Source: Morinoia aosen
Lineage: Eukaryota; Arthropoda; Malacostraca; Amphipoda; Talitridae
Reading direction: 5' to 3'
DNA length: 64,000 nucleotides
Assembly (NCBI GenBank): GCA_030386875.1
Contig: CM059571.1
Location: forward strand, 26,654,355 to 26,718,354
Shown here: in pieces, positions 14,301 to 29,300 of the stretch
Layout of the letters: the number at the start of each line of letters is the position of its first letter
Position numbering within the stretch: position 1 is the first letter of the stretch
Notes under the pieces: generated by a model
Databases searched by the model: none
What the model was told of the DNA's origin: nothing
What the model saw: the letters and a program-made list of their open reading frames with translations, nothing else
Translations under genes and position numbers: made by a program

Positions 14301-17300
14301 ATACAATGCTGAATTTTACAAGCTCTGACTAACACAGCATGCTGTGAGTTATAATCTAAATCTAGAAAACCTGCAGAGAAAAGCGAAACCTGTATATCCT
14401 GACCTAAAATAAATACTAAACCGTATTGACAAAACCGTTTAATCCATAATAATCTATGCATGAAATATGCTTTGAGAGCTAATCAACATAACATGCAGTC
14501 TCATTTAACTTGAGTATTAGAGAAATAGGGACTGGGAGGAGCATTGTACTCGGTCCTCCCCGCAGACAAGCACGCGCGTGAACACGTGAGCGCTCGTGAC
14601 ACGGCCGCGATGCACGAGGCGCGCGTGTCCATTGAAGGCACGTGGCTACGACGAGAAGCCAAAGTCTATTCTCACAGAGTGGCGCGCGGAACAAGGAGCC
14701 CTATAATGCCGACGTGCCCCGCGGTTTCGAATTCTCTTAACGTAAAAAGTTTGGTATCACGTTCTTTCGACACCCACGCAATGCAGGTTTATATACATCG
14801 AAAACTGTGAAATAATTTTTGATACGTCAAATTTCACAAATTCAGAATGTTCACGAGGAACACGGGCGTATCCAGCGGACAGTATAGAAGATAAAAGTCA
14901 TTAATTTTTTTCCATGATCAGCAGAGTTTTTTTTGCGTTAAACAACCGTTAACTCTTAATGGTCAGAACTTTATACTCACGTTACTGTTATTACAATCAC
15001 CGTTATTAGACTGGCGGTACATGTTGTCATCGTCATTATAAGAGAGACGGAACTGCCGCGTCACAGTGAACAACTTAAAACTCTCATTAAAGTACAAACA
15101 CGACAGAAAATACGATATACACTATGAACATTTTTTATTCAGTCTACCATATGCGGCTTGTTGAGAGTTAAGGGCTACTACAAAGTGAATGATCTTTTTA
15201 GTCCCACTAATATGAAATGCTATCTATAACTATGTACTTTTTGCTCTTAACTCTACATGTTAATTTTTCAGAGAATCACAACAGCGTCTTCTGACTTCTC
15301 ACATACTATTACATATATTCTCACTTTTTCAACCTTGTCTAGCGATTAACCACAAATTTCTATTTACCTACAAATTACGATCATAATGCTTTGGTTTATT
15401 AAATGCCTCCATTATCAAATGTATAGGACAAACAATAACTTTTCTCCTCAAGCATATCACTCAGAAGCAATCAAATAACGAACTTTAAGTATGATTTGAT
15501 TTTCAACGCCGGGTTATTTCCTTGAACAATTTGCTTGCCATCTCTTGCCATCATCTTGCCAGCGCGTCCTGACAGCGTCCTCCAGCGCAGGGCAGGGGAG
15601 AGACCCGGCACATGGAGGCCACCTTGCGATGACCTGAGCAGGCTGCGACGACCACTTGTCCTCCGCCACATGAGCGCCGCTCGCTAAATATAACCGAGAC
15701 GTGACAGGTCGGCTTGGCAGTAAAGCTTCCCGCCGCTTCCCTCCGTGGTTGTGGCGCCCGCTCTTTATTACCGCACGTGTACACAGCCCGCCCTCACAAA
15801 CGAACGTTTCTTTTAATCTTAGGAATAGAGTGAAATGTATGATAAAAACAGGAACATAGTGTATATGTATTTTCTCATCAATATCGCACATATTTTGTTG
15901 CATTCCAGTGCGAACGGTAAAACAAGGTATGCACGATATGTTTAATTGCAGGCATGTTAAAGATATATTTCCTTTTTAGGTCAAAAATAGGATTTTTCAG
16001 CACCTTGCATTTCGGATGAAAAGTTTTCGATTCAATTCCTAACTTTGAGCAATACAGTTGATGGAACAAGCGGCTCCTCTGGTTGTGCAGAAAACAGAGA
16101 ATTAATTAAGGCGGGTGAGATATGAAAAGAGGAGAAACACCTACACAAATAGCTCGCACCTCACTTCCCTCTCACAAAGCTATCGGTAAAAATAAATGCG
16201 AGAGTAAACAGATTATGTAAAACGGAACCGGCAATGAAATCCCAAGCTTTTTTATTTCTTTAATGACTGTATAGCGAGCGTTAGAGAGAGACTTCAGTGT
16301 TCTAAACTATTAGTGAGTGATTGGTTACGGACGAACTGCATCGAGCAATTGGCGCCATGTATTTTCTCCAACGTACTATTGAAAGCTTCAAACATACAGA
16401 TAAAATCGGATAGTTCATTCTAAAAATTAGATTATAAAATAGTTTAAGCCTTTTTAACCGAAACAGAGGTGTTCCCACTAGAGCAAGGAGGAAGGCACCA
16501 TTTATGCGGAATTAAGGTAATTGGGAACCTATTCGCAAGGTGCGTCCTCACGCTCTGCGTATAGACAAGAATTTGAAAAGAAGGATGGCAGTGAACCAAA
16601 AAAGAGAGTTCGTAACAAAATAAAATCCTTTCTATTTCAATAAAAGGAAGTCCTATAAATCCTTAAGCTAGGGACCTCATATTTTCCTCCTGGGAGTGTT
16701 AATTCCCATAGATGCAATACTTGTATTCCTCTGATGCCTAATTTATTCAAAGCCAGCGTAAACACCAAAAAGAGACACCAACTACATATGATTCTTATGT
16801 AATTTTAAAAACAAGATTTGATTTTCCATGGTGCATGCATGACGATCACTACACTCTCACACTTTACTAGCTTTTACACGCACGATAAACATTGAAGAAC
16901 TCATATCAGAGCCCAAGCTTAGTAACGTTCCTCACTTTTTGTCCACTTTCTCCTTCATTCCTCTACTTGCAAGACGATGGTCATTAAAACAAACAAGAAG
17001 CGCGAAATATCACTGGATGACACCTATGCACAAGTGGCTCCACACTTCGCTCGGAGCAGCCAAGAGCTGCAGCTCAACCGTTTGCTCTAACTTACATCTT
17101 AACTTTGTAACAAGATTAAGTCTATCAGAATAAATTATGCCCCGATAAATTATTTGCTATAACACATTACTCTAAATAATAGAACCTGGTTTCAGTCAAT
17201 AAGAAAAGGCTCACGTTCCATTTCATTTTGATGAAAAGTCAACATCTTCACTACGCTTCGAACCTTGATAATTTTCAGCAAATCTTACAGTCTTACAGTT

Positions 17301-20300
17301 TAATTTATAGTTAAATAAAGAAAGTTTACACAAAAATGCTCTCTGAACACTCCATAAACACAACGCGTTTCGAATACTGACGTAATGTTATTTGAACAAA
17401 GCACTTCAGACTTGAGCAAGAAAGGGCTCACGTCTCAATAACGAAATTGGGTAGCAGACCGTCTCGTATTTGAACACGCGACCAAGCTTGAGAGACGAAG
17501 CAACAGCTGCTGCTCCTCATTTTCGACAACCGCGCAAGTAACTTGTTACAATTCTACAATAGAAATCTCCACATTGTTCGTTTAAATTACTCCGTCCCAA
17601 AGAGAATAACAAAGAGAAGATATAAGACCAAAATCGCGCACGCGCAATGCACGAGTTAAAGGAATGGTTGTCTGAGTTTCGAGTCTACGAGAATAAATTT
17701 GAAGGTGAGACCTTTTCCTTATGTCAAACATTCTCATGTACCCAAGCAATGGGATTTTTTCTCACATGACACATGCAGTTACTGCGCCTTCATGACGACA
17801 CGGTGGCATTATTCAACACCACCTCATGGCGACATATACACTGCCTGAAGTCATGAAACTTTTTTGATCATAATTACGACTGAACGGTTATCGAAAGTTT
17901 AAATTAAAAGCATACACCGTAACGACCCAAACGCAAACCCATTCGAAATTCGATCGCAATACGAGCTGACGAGCATTGCCGAATTTCTTGCGACAATGAA
18001 AGGTAGACTATGAGAAGGAAGTACTCGAATAGCATAAACTCCACATAAAATACAAATTTAACGCTTCATAAAACGGGCAGGTTTGTGTCAACGTTTGCCC
18101 TTGTAATCACTACAAAGACATATATAGCCGATTACAGCTGCAATTGTGCGACAGTTCAAGGGACTAGCAATAAGTGGAATGGCAGCGAGTAGTTTATGAA
18201 GACGTAATGAATTCTCAAGTTTTTCCTTCTTATCAGCATAAGCAAGAAGCATTAAAGCAATCATGAAAATTTCAAACTCATTTTACTCAGAGTCCACTCA
18301 AAATTCATCGTGGTAATCGTTCAGTTTAAATTACAGACTAACCACTAACTAGGAAGGTCGATGCTGGTCCATTTTCCCTACGTTTAATCACTAACAAAGT
18401 ACTGTTATAAGATCCTTGAAGTCGTTTAAATCTTCTTCACATCTCTACCTTAAATATTTGTTCAACAATGTTTCCGACCTGCTAATGGTCACGAAGTGAC
18501 AAAGAACAATCTAAGCATGGTCTAGATGCCCGCCCACATGTCCACTCAGTGTGCTGCCAGGACGAGAATAAGTCCGTCATTTTAACGATTCAAAGCAAGT
18601 CGAAATGAACCTCTCGAGAGTAACCAACGAAGGCATGTGATTACACACAAGAAAACTGCGGACGATGAAAAAAGTACGGAGAGCAAAAAACACTGTCAAT
18701 CTTGTTTTTGTTTCATGTGATATAATAAGAAAACTAAAAAAAACTTTCTTTGACGCTATGAAATGGTAAAATCGAGCCAGAAATGATGCAAAAAACGTGG
18801 AATCTAAGTTAAAAAAAACATATATATTTCAAATGGTACTTAAAAAAACCTAGAATAAAATTAACAGAGAGTGAAGGATTTTCATCGAATTGAAAACATA
18901 TCTGAGGAAAAGACTTGGATAATAGTCATTCAATCTCTAATGTTAATGTATCTTGATTATACTACTGCCCAGTTTGGGGAAATATGCTTCACTATCTCTA
19001 AAAATGAATTGCAGAAAAGTATAAGTTTTGCAGCCTAGATTGTAAGCAACAGTGAAGTGAGAAAGCGATCGTCCAGCCTCTTTCCTAAGGAGACTTGACT
19101 GGGCCCTATGCAAAATAATCCTTGTTCATTGAAAAAAGAAAGAAAAGAAAAGAAAAACGGTTTATTTCCAATAGAGATGGTACAAAAGTACCATCATTGG
19201 TTTTTAAAATATCTTAAAATTAATACACTTAGATGATACACACACACGAGTATTGAAAAACTCGTGTCACTAGTCAAAAGAAATGATTGAGGGCAATGAA
19301 CTCCTAATCTAGCTTAATCTACATTTGATAATCCATGTAATGATAATTGTAAGAGATAACACAATTTCATGGACGATGCATTTTCATTGTGGGGTGAAAA
19401 CACTTTTGACAGTTTACATGTACATGACATAAAACTTCGCAATTCTTGACGCCAGGAAATAATATATGAAATCGCTTGTTTCGGTCAATGTTCACAAGTG
19501 TCATTTTAAGGAAGCATGAAAAAAAAAATATATATACATATATAAATATATATCCATATACACACATATGTACATACTCGTATACGTATGCATGTGCGTA
19601 TATATCCATACACACACTCACACACACACACATACACACACGCACACACATATATATACACGCGTTTTACGGCCATGTGTGTGCCTAGGTTACGAAAAAC
19701 ACCGGTTTCGTTAACATGGACACACACATGTGTACATATAAGCATGAGGACCAAGAAGATTATAGGTTTTGTATTTCTGATTCAACAATTTTAACATAAC
19801 GGTCATTAGTTAACAAGCATTTTATTTAAAATATAAATGGATGATCGCACAACAAATGTATAGTTTTTACATGAATGCTTTACAATACTAAAGATATGAC
19901 GAGTTAGGTAATGTTACAAGTTGAGAGTGCACTGAAAAAAAGACCATTATCTCTAGTAAAATGCTAGTTGTCAGTCTAGTACACACATATATGCACGTAT
20001 AAATGTAAATATTTACACATACACATGCACACATATACCCACGCACATATTTACACCTGACTCGTAAGCATACACAAATGCATTTCTATGCATCGAGGCA
20101 ATACATACGCATTCTACAGAGTGTCATACGCATAGCGTGGACACGTACACATTTACACAAGTAAGCATGTGCGCAAATATCAGCGTAAACTAGTCAGTAT
20201 AAACCAGAATTCCAATCGAGGGAAACGGAGAAAATATCTTTTATCATAGCATGAATTTTATAAAATTTCGTACTAAAAATAGTGGCACAAAACAGTCTAC

Positions 20301-23300
20301 TTAAGTCAGAAACATGAAAACGATTGTGGGACGTGAATAAGAAAGAAAACATTAATGTCCTATAAAGGTTTCATATTAGAAAAAAAAAATCCCATTATCT
20401 TTGAAATATGGCGCAAATTGTCGTCAATTGATAAACAAACATAGGTATCACATTATTATAAGCATATAACTATAAGCCGAATAAGTATATTACTGCAGTA
20501 TAAATGGATGATCACACAACGAATTTATTTTTTTTTTACATGGATGCTTTACAATTTCATCTTAGAAAAAATACATTATCTTTGTAATATGGTGCAGAAT
20601 GTCTGTAATTGATCAACACACACACACACATAGGTACCATGACGGTCTAGTTTGATGCTTGCACAGAAACGGAGAGGAATGACATAAAATGCACCTTCGA
20701 CTGGTTCATCTACTCTAGTGCACACAGTTGTACGTGCACATATACACACCCATATGCGCACATACACCTACATACGTACACACATATACAAGTAAGCATG
20801 TCCGCAAATGACAACGTATAGGCGGTCAAATCATAATACCTACGCATACTTCAAAACTGTTGTTTGATGTCTTGAATTATAAAACAATGAGCGAGGGAGA
20901 TTGTTCAGCAATGGAGATACCAGGTAAATGAGATTCGCCAGTACTCATTCAGTATGTTCTGTAACTAAGGATTATTATTGAGACACAAGATGACGAGTTA
21001 TTTTGGCCTTAAAAATTCTCTCGGTCTTTGAGGGAAGTGAGGGGAGGGGAAGGGAAGTGAGCTCGACATGTGTTATCTTCTCTCGTAGAAATTTTGAAAT
21101 TTCTCACACTCACTACAACTCTCGTAGAAATTTTAAAATTTCTCCCACTCGTTACAACGAACAAAAACTGAATCGAAGAAATGATGTCTTGCTTGCTACC
21201 ATTCTTAATACCTGGAGTAAAAGTCTCAAGCAGCCTGAGGCTGATGTGCTACAAGCTGACCAAGCGCATAAAAAACTTTGAGATAGGGAAACGTGTAACG
21301 TCATTTCAAGACTCGATAATACCGAATATACGTACGAATTAGTATTGAAATATATCTTCTCATAGTTTTATATAGCTTAGTAGTCGAGTAAAGCAAATGC
21401 CAGCATGCATTAAAACTAATCATAGTTCTTTAGGAGTCAGCTATTAAATTTTTATGATGCTGAACGTTTAACGTTTAAGTTAATATTTTTAACTATTCAG
21501 AGGCAAGACAGCCTCTAGCGTTTTAAATTCTACGTTTCTACATCACTGGTACATCCACCTACTGCGTAGGACGCGTACAATAAACCCGTACAGCGCAATC
21601 AGCAGTGAAATCAAATATGTTCTGGAATTTCAGTGCGAGTTTCTTCCGGGTTTCTCATTCAACGCATGTATTCAAAATCTCTCAAAAATCATGAAAATTC
21701 TAGATTTTTCTTCACAAAAAGAGAACATAGAATGACTACACTGCTTTTGTAGGAATACTACCGTCCATGAAGATCATCAAACCATTCTTCCGTTGCCAAC
21801 AGGCGAGCACCGGGAAATTTCTTAAATACCAAATGGTTTGAAAATATATTACACGTTAGTTTAAGCCTCCCTATAAACCACGGTAAAAGCGTTCCTAAGA
21901 GAGGAAAAAGTGAATCACCATTTAGTCTGGAATTAAGAGAACGGGGTATCTATGTACAAGGTTTGCCCCCACGCTCTAACGCATAGAAACACCATGATTT
22001 AAAAAAGCTAATGAAACAAGATAAATATTGAAGAATAAAGTAATAAGCGCTGGGGAGAAAAACAGTGAATAAAAAAAATTATAACGAAACAAAAACACAT
22101 TTTTTAACATGACCAAACCAGCTCGAGACCTCACATCTTCCTCTTAGGAGCGATAATTTCCATAAATATATTAGATGTATCCCAGTCAGGGGCTTAAGTA
22201 TCAAATTTAATCCTTTTCACACAGTAGAACAAGGATAAAAACGGACTAAATTACTTCCTTTCCCATAAAAGTTTTACTCTTCTTCCAACCTGAAATACGC
22301 AATTAAACAGTCAGCACAGGTAAAATTTTTAACTAATTTTGTATCATATACTAAAACAAAAACATTTTTAACGCTATAGTTTTTAAATATCGAATCACAT
22401 ATATTTCCCCACAATTGCTACAGCATGTATGAGAAGTACTGACTAGCCCCAAAACATGCTATCTTCATTCGTAAGTTACATGCAATTTTTTTTATAAATT
22501 TACGAATTTCAATTATTTCGATGCGTTGTTTCCGTTGGGCTCACGAGTCAATGTCTGTTTTGATTGGGAATGACGAGAGAATATGAAAATTTAAAACGTT
22601 CTATGTACCACAACTTTCACTTGGACTTCCAATCCTTTAACCCTGAAATTTTGAGGCTATTTAAATTTTGCGTTTCAGTTCTCGATCTCTAGCTCTGTCT
22701 CGACGCTCATACAGGTTGTACAACATTGTCTAAGTTTAAGATCCTAATGCTTCTTCACAATTCGATAATAATTAATTCATGTATGATTAAATTACGAATA
22801 ATTTTCTTTAACTAATCATGTAGGAGACATGTTCTCTAATTGGTACACTCTTACAAGTTATAACTATATACTTCTATGTGTACGTACGAAAAGTTAGTTT
22901 CAGATTGCTGATCTGGCGAGCACTGTGTTTGCAAAAACTACGATACGGTTTTTACTCATCATACTCTCAACATCAGAGGTTATTGGTGAGCATTCATGAC
23001 GCTCATCTGTCAATGATTGCAAGGCTATGTCTTTCAAGGTACTTCGGTCCAACACAAGAACCTTTTTCCATTTCAATTGTCGCAAGGGGACTGAAGTTTT
23101 TCATGTTAAGAGCGACCTAAAAGAGTACATTTAATACTACGATAGTTTACTCTCAGCGATTTAACCTTTATTATTGGTGCATTTCGACACCATAATGTTT
23201 ATTTCAATGAAGTCAACAACTATATAAAATATGACCTTAATGTCAAGATATTTGAACACCAAAGTGTTGACTTACATTTTATGTAACAACATTTCAGAAA

Positions 23301-26300
23301 ACTTTTGTTTACTTTTTCCCTTGCTTTCTAAATAAATGTGTTGATCATACTAAAATTAGCGAAAATGATCGAAAAACGTTAGACTAACATTTCCGCTGGT
23401 CTCAGTACAAAGTGACAAAAGACTTTCAGTTTTAAAGAAAGTTTAGTCATTTTTAGAGTTCTTTGAGTTCGTCAGTGCATTTTATTGATACTATGACGAT
23501 TAAAACAGAGACTCAACCATAAATGAAAGTTGTTTTCCTGTGCCTCATCAATAGAAATATGAAATTTTACCTAACGAACCGCGTTCTATTTCGTATGTTT
23601 TCCTTATTCATTACAAAAATCGTATTACATATCTATGTGATGTGACGAGCCTTTTTTCCAGTGAGATTTGAGCTAAAACCGAACAAAATATATTACAGTA
23701 CCGCACGTCGACATTACTCACACGCTATTTCTAAAATCATTCTCGTATCATAATTTTAAAAAGTATTTTATTTTCTCATTTTTGACCAGATAACTTCGGA
23801 TTCTCTTACACACACCTGCCTCACTTCATACATCGCAAAATCGAGTGAATTGCTCATCAAGTTACCGGTTCCTATGATAAGTTTACTCGTACTTTAACAC
23901 TTAGATCACAGAAAATTCTAATTTCTAGCTTCGGTAAAAAAAATTATAAGGAACTACGAAGGGATTACTTGCACGATAAATTCTTAAAATTAGGTATTAC
24001 TGTTAGAACACGAATGACTGTGTCTGATATAAACACACACATCTGATTTACTAATATCCTATACTTGGACAGCTGCATCAGATAGTAATTAAACTTTAAA
24101 GTGAATTAACTTTACGGATATTTATAGCTATAATGAAAATAAATCCTTACATCGAGCGCCTCCTTGTGTCCTTCATCGTCACCACAAGGGTTGAGGTTCT
24201 CAGTCCCGTTTGTACCGTTGGTGTAGGCGTGGTGGGACCCGTGATCATCTAGATCTGCCGCAGCTTCCGCCACCGCAGTGTGGTTGACCTGGAAGAACGC
24301 AGCCACAATCCATTTAACGTATAATCACGCCAAACCCATAATTAAGGCACGAACACTCTAAATATACTTTATATATTTTCTCGAATAAAAGCAAGAACTT
24401 TCCGAGAAAAATGCTTGAAGGATTCTCAAACTCCAAATTCCGTTTCTGTTCATCGTATATCCTTCATATTTTTTATGTTTTGTTGAAGAGTGCGGGAGAC
24501 AATGTCATTGGTAGGGCACTCCATATTCGAGAGTGCGTGTCGCTCTTCGGAGATCATCCCGGATGCCCTCAGTGAAATCTAGTCATAAAACGCGTCCGCA
24601 GAATTAAGCCTCAGCAATTTTAATCCATGAGAACACATGGAATCAAAGTAATTTCGCGTTAACAGCATAACTTCACCATGATTAAAAATACGGAAAAACT
24701 CAGTGAGGTTTCATCGCCCTGGGTATGACCGCAAGGAATCTTCATATCAGTATCTGAATCTTGAAGAAAATTTTTCGTATTGTTTATGTTGCGCACAATT
24801 CCTTATTAAGCAATTCGAAATCAAGCGAAAGAATGAAATTTTTGAGGATACTAAATTACAAACTCAGTCCCAAAAAAATTGTCTCAGAATTTTACCTCAG
24901 TCGCATTCAAGAAGCTGTGGTTTAGAACTACAGATGTATTAGCTTGCAATCTTGTTGAAACAGTCCTTTCGAAGATTTTATTTGACTTTGTTTTGAGTTG
25001 ATTTGAATTCATACAAGATAAGTGGACAGAATTACGTTTTAATTTTAATTTCAAATTGTAGTCTCCATCCACGAAGTTAATTTTCCCCAAGTCTGAGAGT
25101 TTACGGAGCAAGATTTATTCTGTACACGTATAAATCCAAAGCAATATTATTCTCCCTCGCCGTTCAAGGAAAACTGTCGAAAACCAATCCTCTCAAAAGA
25201 CGAGGAAAACGCGCTTATAAACGAAAATGACGGCAAGAAGAGCCAGGCTTGCAGACAAGACAAAACACAACGACCTGTAAATCTTTCCTAGTCGCATTGT
25301 CGCAACAACTTAGCGTTCGAGCTTTGTTCAGCGTCGTAATTTGTTTTCGCAGAGAAAAACTCCACGTGAATGCACTCGACATTCATACGATTTCTTTAAA
25401 CTGTTTATGCGCAGCTGCGTTTGAGTGAAGCATGTGATTCTCTCACAGCTAAATAAGAATGACAGCAATTTGGGAGTTATGAAAGTATTTGCAGTGGGAA
25501 AAATTAATTATTGTCAGTGTCACGCCGTCCGTGTGTAATGACAACAAGTGATCAAGTTTGAAAACAAGACGTAGGTTCAAGAGAAGAGTCGTCTTTCTTT
25601 TTGTATCGAGGTGTGTTGCCTTCGTTACGACACAAGAAATATTGCGCATTAAAGTTAAGTCATCACAGGTGTTATTCAGTAAGTTACTCATTAATTAAAT
25701 ACGTGAGCATTTCAAGTACATATTACAATCAAACAAGTTGTCCTTTATATTCCTCACTTCTTGAGCATGACCCATCAATGGAACTATTAATAAGCGCTCT
25801 ATTGAAGGGAAGTAATTGAAAATGATGTTCTATCTATGCAATCGCTCTAAAGCTACTTTGTAATCACTGCAAGTTTCTACCTCTACACTACTGTAATTTC
25901 TACCGATATCTTGTATGTTCGAGTAAATTTAACTGATCAAAGACTAGACGGGAAAAATAATTAAACGAACTTAATTTTCATCATTTAGGGTATTGAGTTG
26001 ATTGCGACAAGGATAGAATCCCAGAAATAAAATAAAAAAGGGAATGTGATATAATTGAATTGGTCTGATTTGTTAAGCTAGTAAACCGATAATGATTGTT
26101 CGCACACATGAGATGCCGGTTATACTGTGAGTCCTTAAATATAAAAAAAACACACATTATGTCGAGTGAAACCCACGTCAGATATTTTAACTCGATGTTG
26201 TCATAGCACAGAAACTGTGTCATAAGTTGAGATAAGGAATTGAATACCCCCAAAGATAAGAGATTCGTTCTGAGAATGCAGTAGCAATCGTACATACATT

Positions 26301-29300
26301 CACTCGCATAGCATAGAATCACGCGGCGCAGAACGAGATCAGGGAGAGCAATACAAAGGTCTTCTGTCTGTAGTGTTAGCCCCTTGAACAAAAGGCCAGA
26401 TGTTGCATCCCGGATTCGCACACATGGGATCTCTTTCGAATCTAAACTTCGCCTTTTGTGACGCCTTCGGGATGAGCTTCATGCATCAAGACTTAATAAT
26501 GAAGGCTCGGTTAGACTGAAACTTGACGATCTATTCATAAGCAGTATCTGATGACTATTTTCAAGCCCATAACTCGCTTTTAAACCGGGAATTTTGACGA
26601 GGTTTATCATTCATTTTATTATTCTTTTTTGCACTGCAAGGAAAACTCATTATCGAGTATTAACTGTAGCAAAATTAAGTAAACATCAAAAGTTCCTATG
26701 GAAAACTGGTGTGAAAATGAAGATTCTTCGATTTAAACAAACGTGTTATGAGCTTCCGTAAATTTCTTCATAAAAAATAATATAATGAGCCCTAATTTCA
26801 TGTAGTTAACAGTGTAAGCAGACTCTTCTAGCAATTTGAGAGTATGAAAAGAGTTTGTTTCCAAAGGTAAAATAAATAAAACGTATAGTTAGAAAAGTAT
26901 CCATTAGAAATGAGTGAACTATCAATTTACCTGTGACAACTAATGTTAACTGAACACATGAATAAATATAAGCATACGTGTCCTAAATAAAGGTAGACTT
27001 AATCCTAAAATCCTAAGGAAATCCTAGCGAGTACGACACTCATAGCCTAATAATCCTCCTACATCCTATGGGTTTACTCGAAGTTGCATAAAAATTAAAT
27101 AAAGAAATTAAGAATAAAATTTTCTCGACTTGATAACAAGAATATGAGGTATTTATGTATAAGGAAATCAATGACAGTAAAGAGAAGATGGCCTTTTAAG
27201 TATTTAATTCATAATTTGTGGACAAATCATTGAACTACATCATACTGCATCACATAATAGTGTGCTTAACTTTTAATTATTTATAACTCAAAGATATAAT
27301 GATAAATAAATGTTTTAAAAAACTACAAAGAGAACGAGTAGAGCTTATAAGACAAAAAATACGCTGCGTGAGGTTATTCTCTTTGAAGCACTGCAGAACA
27401 GAAAAACTTACCGCACATCGATTGACTCGATGATTTAACATAGACATAATAGCGAGCACCAAAGAAAATAACAGTCAGTAGTTGTGTTAACGCAATACTT
27501 GAACTACGGCAATCGTTAAGTAGCCTAAGAGCCCACGAAATGAGCGCGACCAGTGACCCACTCACCATGGCAATGATGGCCACGCTCAGGTTCACTTTCA
27601 ACCCGTAGACAATCATGAAGCCGACGCACCCCAGCACTGAGAAAATCCATCGTGACGCAATGCAATCTGTGAAAACAAAAAACAATCATTTATTTTAAAG
27701 AGACAAACTTTACGAGACGAAATAATATGAAAACGAGGTGGTGCAATGCAATGACAAATTTTGTGCCGTTGAGGTAAGAGCTGTACCTGGCAGCAGAGTC
27801 ATAGAGCAGGTTATTTGAGGCGTAGTTCGTACGACTACGTCCCTTTTATTTGTTTATTTATTCATTTATTTATTTATTATTATTGATTATTTGCAGTATC
27901 CAAATTCAGAAACAAGAGGTAAGCGTGAATGATATTGACAGGATATCATTCAAAATTAATGAATGAATCCATGAATGATATCCACACGAATAATGTCGAT
28001 ATTTTAAAATTACAGATATTGAAATGAATTTTTTAGATATCTGATCGACCATAAAATTTTTCTCTTAAAGATAAGCTTAGATTAAACTGTGATTTAATCA
28101 AACTCCCCAACCACAACAAAGATGTTCTTAAGAGAGGAAGAAGGGAGGCACCATTTTGTATGAATTTAAGAGAACGAGAAATATTTGCATGCGTGCCCCC
28201 GCACCCTGCACATAGAAACAGCAACATTTGAAAGAAATTAATGAAATAAATAAAAGTTGATGAAATACGTGATACGTGTTTAAAAACGGCAGTGAACCGA
28301 AAAAAGTTGTCCGTCACATAACAAAATATCTTTTTCTTTCCAACACTAAGAAGGCCTAGCTAACATTCAGCTCATATCTTCTTTTTTCCCCCTAGGAGCG
28401 CTAATTCTTAGACTTACAATAGTGATTTTTTCATCATACAGTTATAACATAAAACTGGCAGTTGCCAACGCAAATGCAGTGCGTCCAGCTCATCCTGTTT
28501 AGGAACTCTAAAGAAGAGTTTGCATTTTAACAGATCTTGGCCAGTGTTTAGTGCGACAATTCTGTGAAACTAAAGTCTGAAAAAGGAATTATCAAATTTG
28601 TTCATTTTATTATATATCAGTCTTGATTACTGCTGTTAAGTACACCATGTGAACCGGAGGAAAAATAAGTTCTTTATTGGTGGAACGATTTATCGGAGTT
28701 GTTTCGGAAGGGTCAGAATATTAAAGGTATTTAAAGATGGCGAAAATGGTATCGAAGGTCTGAAATTTAAAGCCAATTTTGGTACCTAAAACAATTATCC
28801 ATGCATTATACGCATATTTATTATCATTTATAAAGTAAAAACATTTAGCAGCTCTATACAACGGTGTTGTCAACTGTATTCAAAGAGTTGTCGTTAAATA
28901 AATTTGAAAATACATCGAAAAACGTACAACATTTTTAAATTTATATTTATAATACGATAACATATTTGAGCTAAAAAGCAAAATCCCATACTGACCAATA
29001 ATTAAAATTGAAAGGGAAGATAATCACTGTTTTTAAAGCAACAGATTCTCCTCCCAGTTGTCTCTTTCTGGTAGTAAAATTTAAAAGAACCTGCTTCAAT
29101 ATTTCGGCGTGAGGCCACGGCTTTAATTAAATTTGGAATGGGGAGAGGAGATTGCGGGCGCAGCACCAGTTGACAAGTCTATTCAAATAACGTTAGGAGG
29201 AGGAAGGGTGAATTTCAGACGGAATTCTGCTTCAAAATTTGGATTCCACAATCCTGATTGTGTTGCATAACCTTTCTATTTCAGCAGTTGAATGGGGCGA

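Larger units (their letters stand above)
9440..24150 (-). other. Intron 3 of the transporter (14.7 kb)
   Basis: No coding exon of the transporter or any other gene was recognised. It holds three SINE-like copies (11.9, 16.4, 21.9 kb), a LINE remnant (18.9 kb), the AC-rich duplicated block (19.5-20.8 kb) and two GC-rich patches at about 14,550-14,720 and 15,540-15,790. The ORFs of 60-130 codons here, including one on minus at 15,514-15,903, show no family resemblance. Confidence 0.6.

Noticed and set aside
15514..15903. 129-codon minus ORF in a GC-rich patch
   Set aside because: No domain, no matching splice phase to the transporter, and overlapping ORFs in another minus frame; likely chance in GC-rich DNA.
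25981..26421. 146-codon minus ORF in intron 2
   Set aside because: Composition and lack of motifs look like chance; not flanked by splice sites that would fit the transporter.
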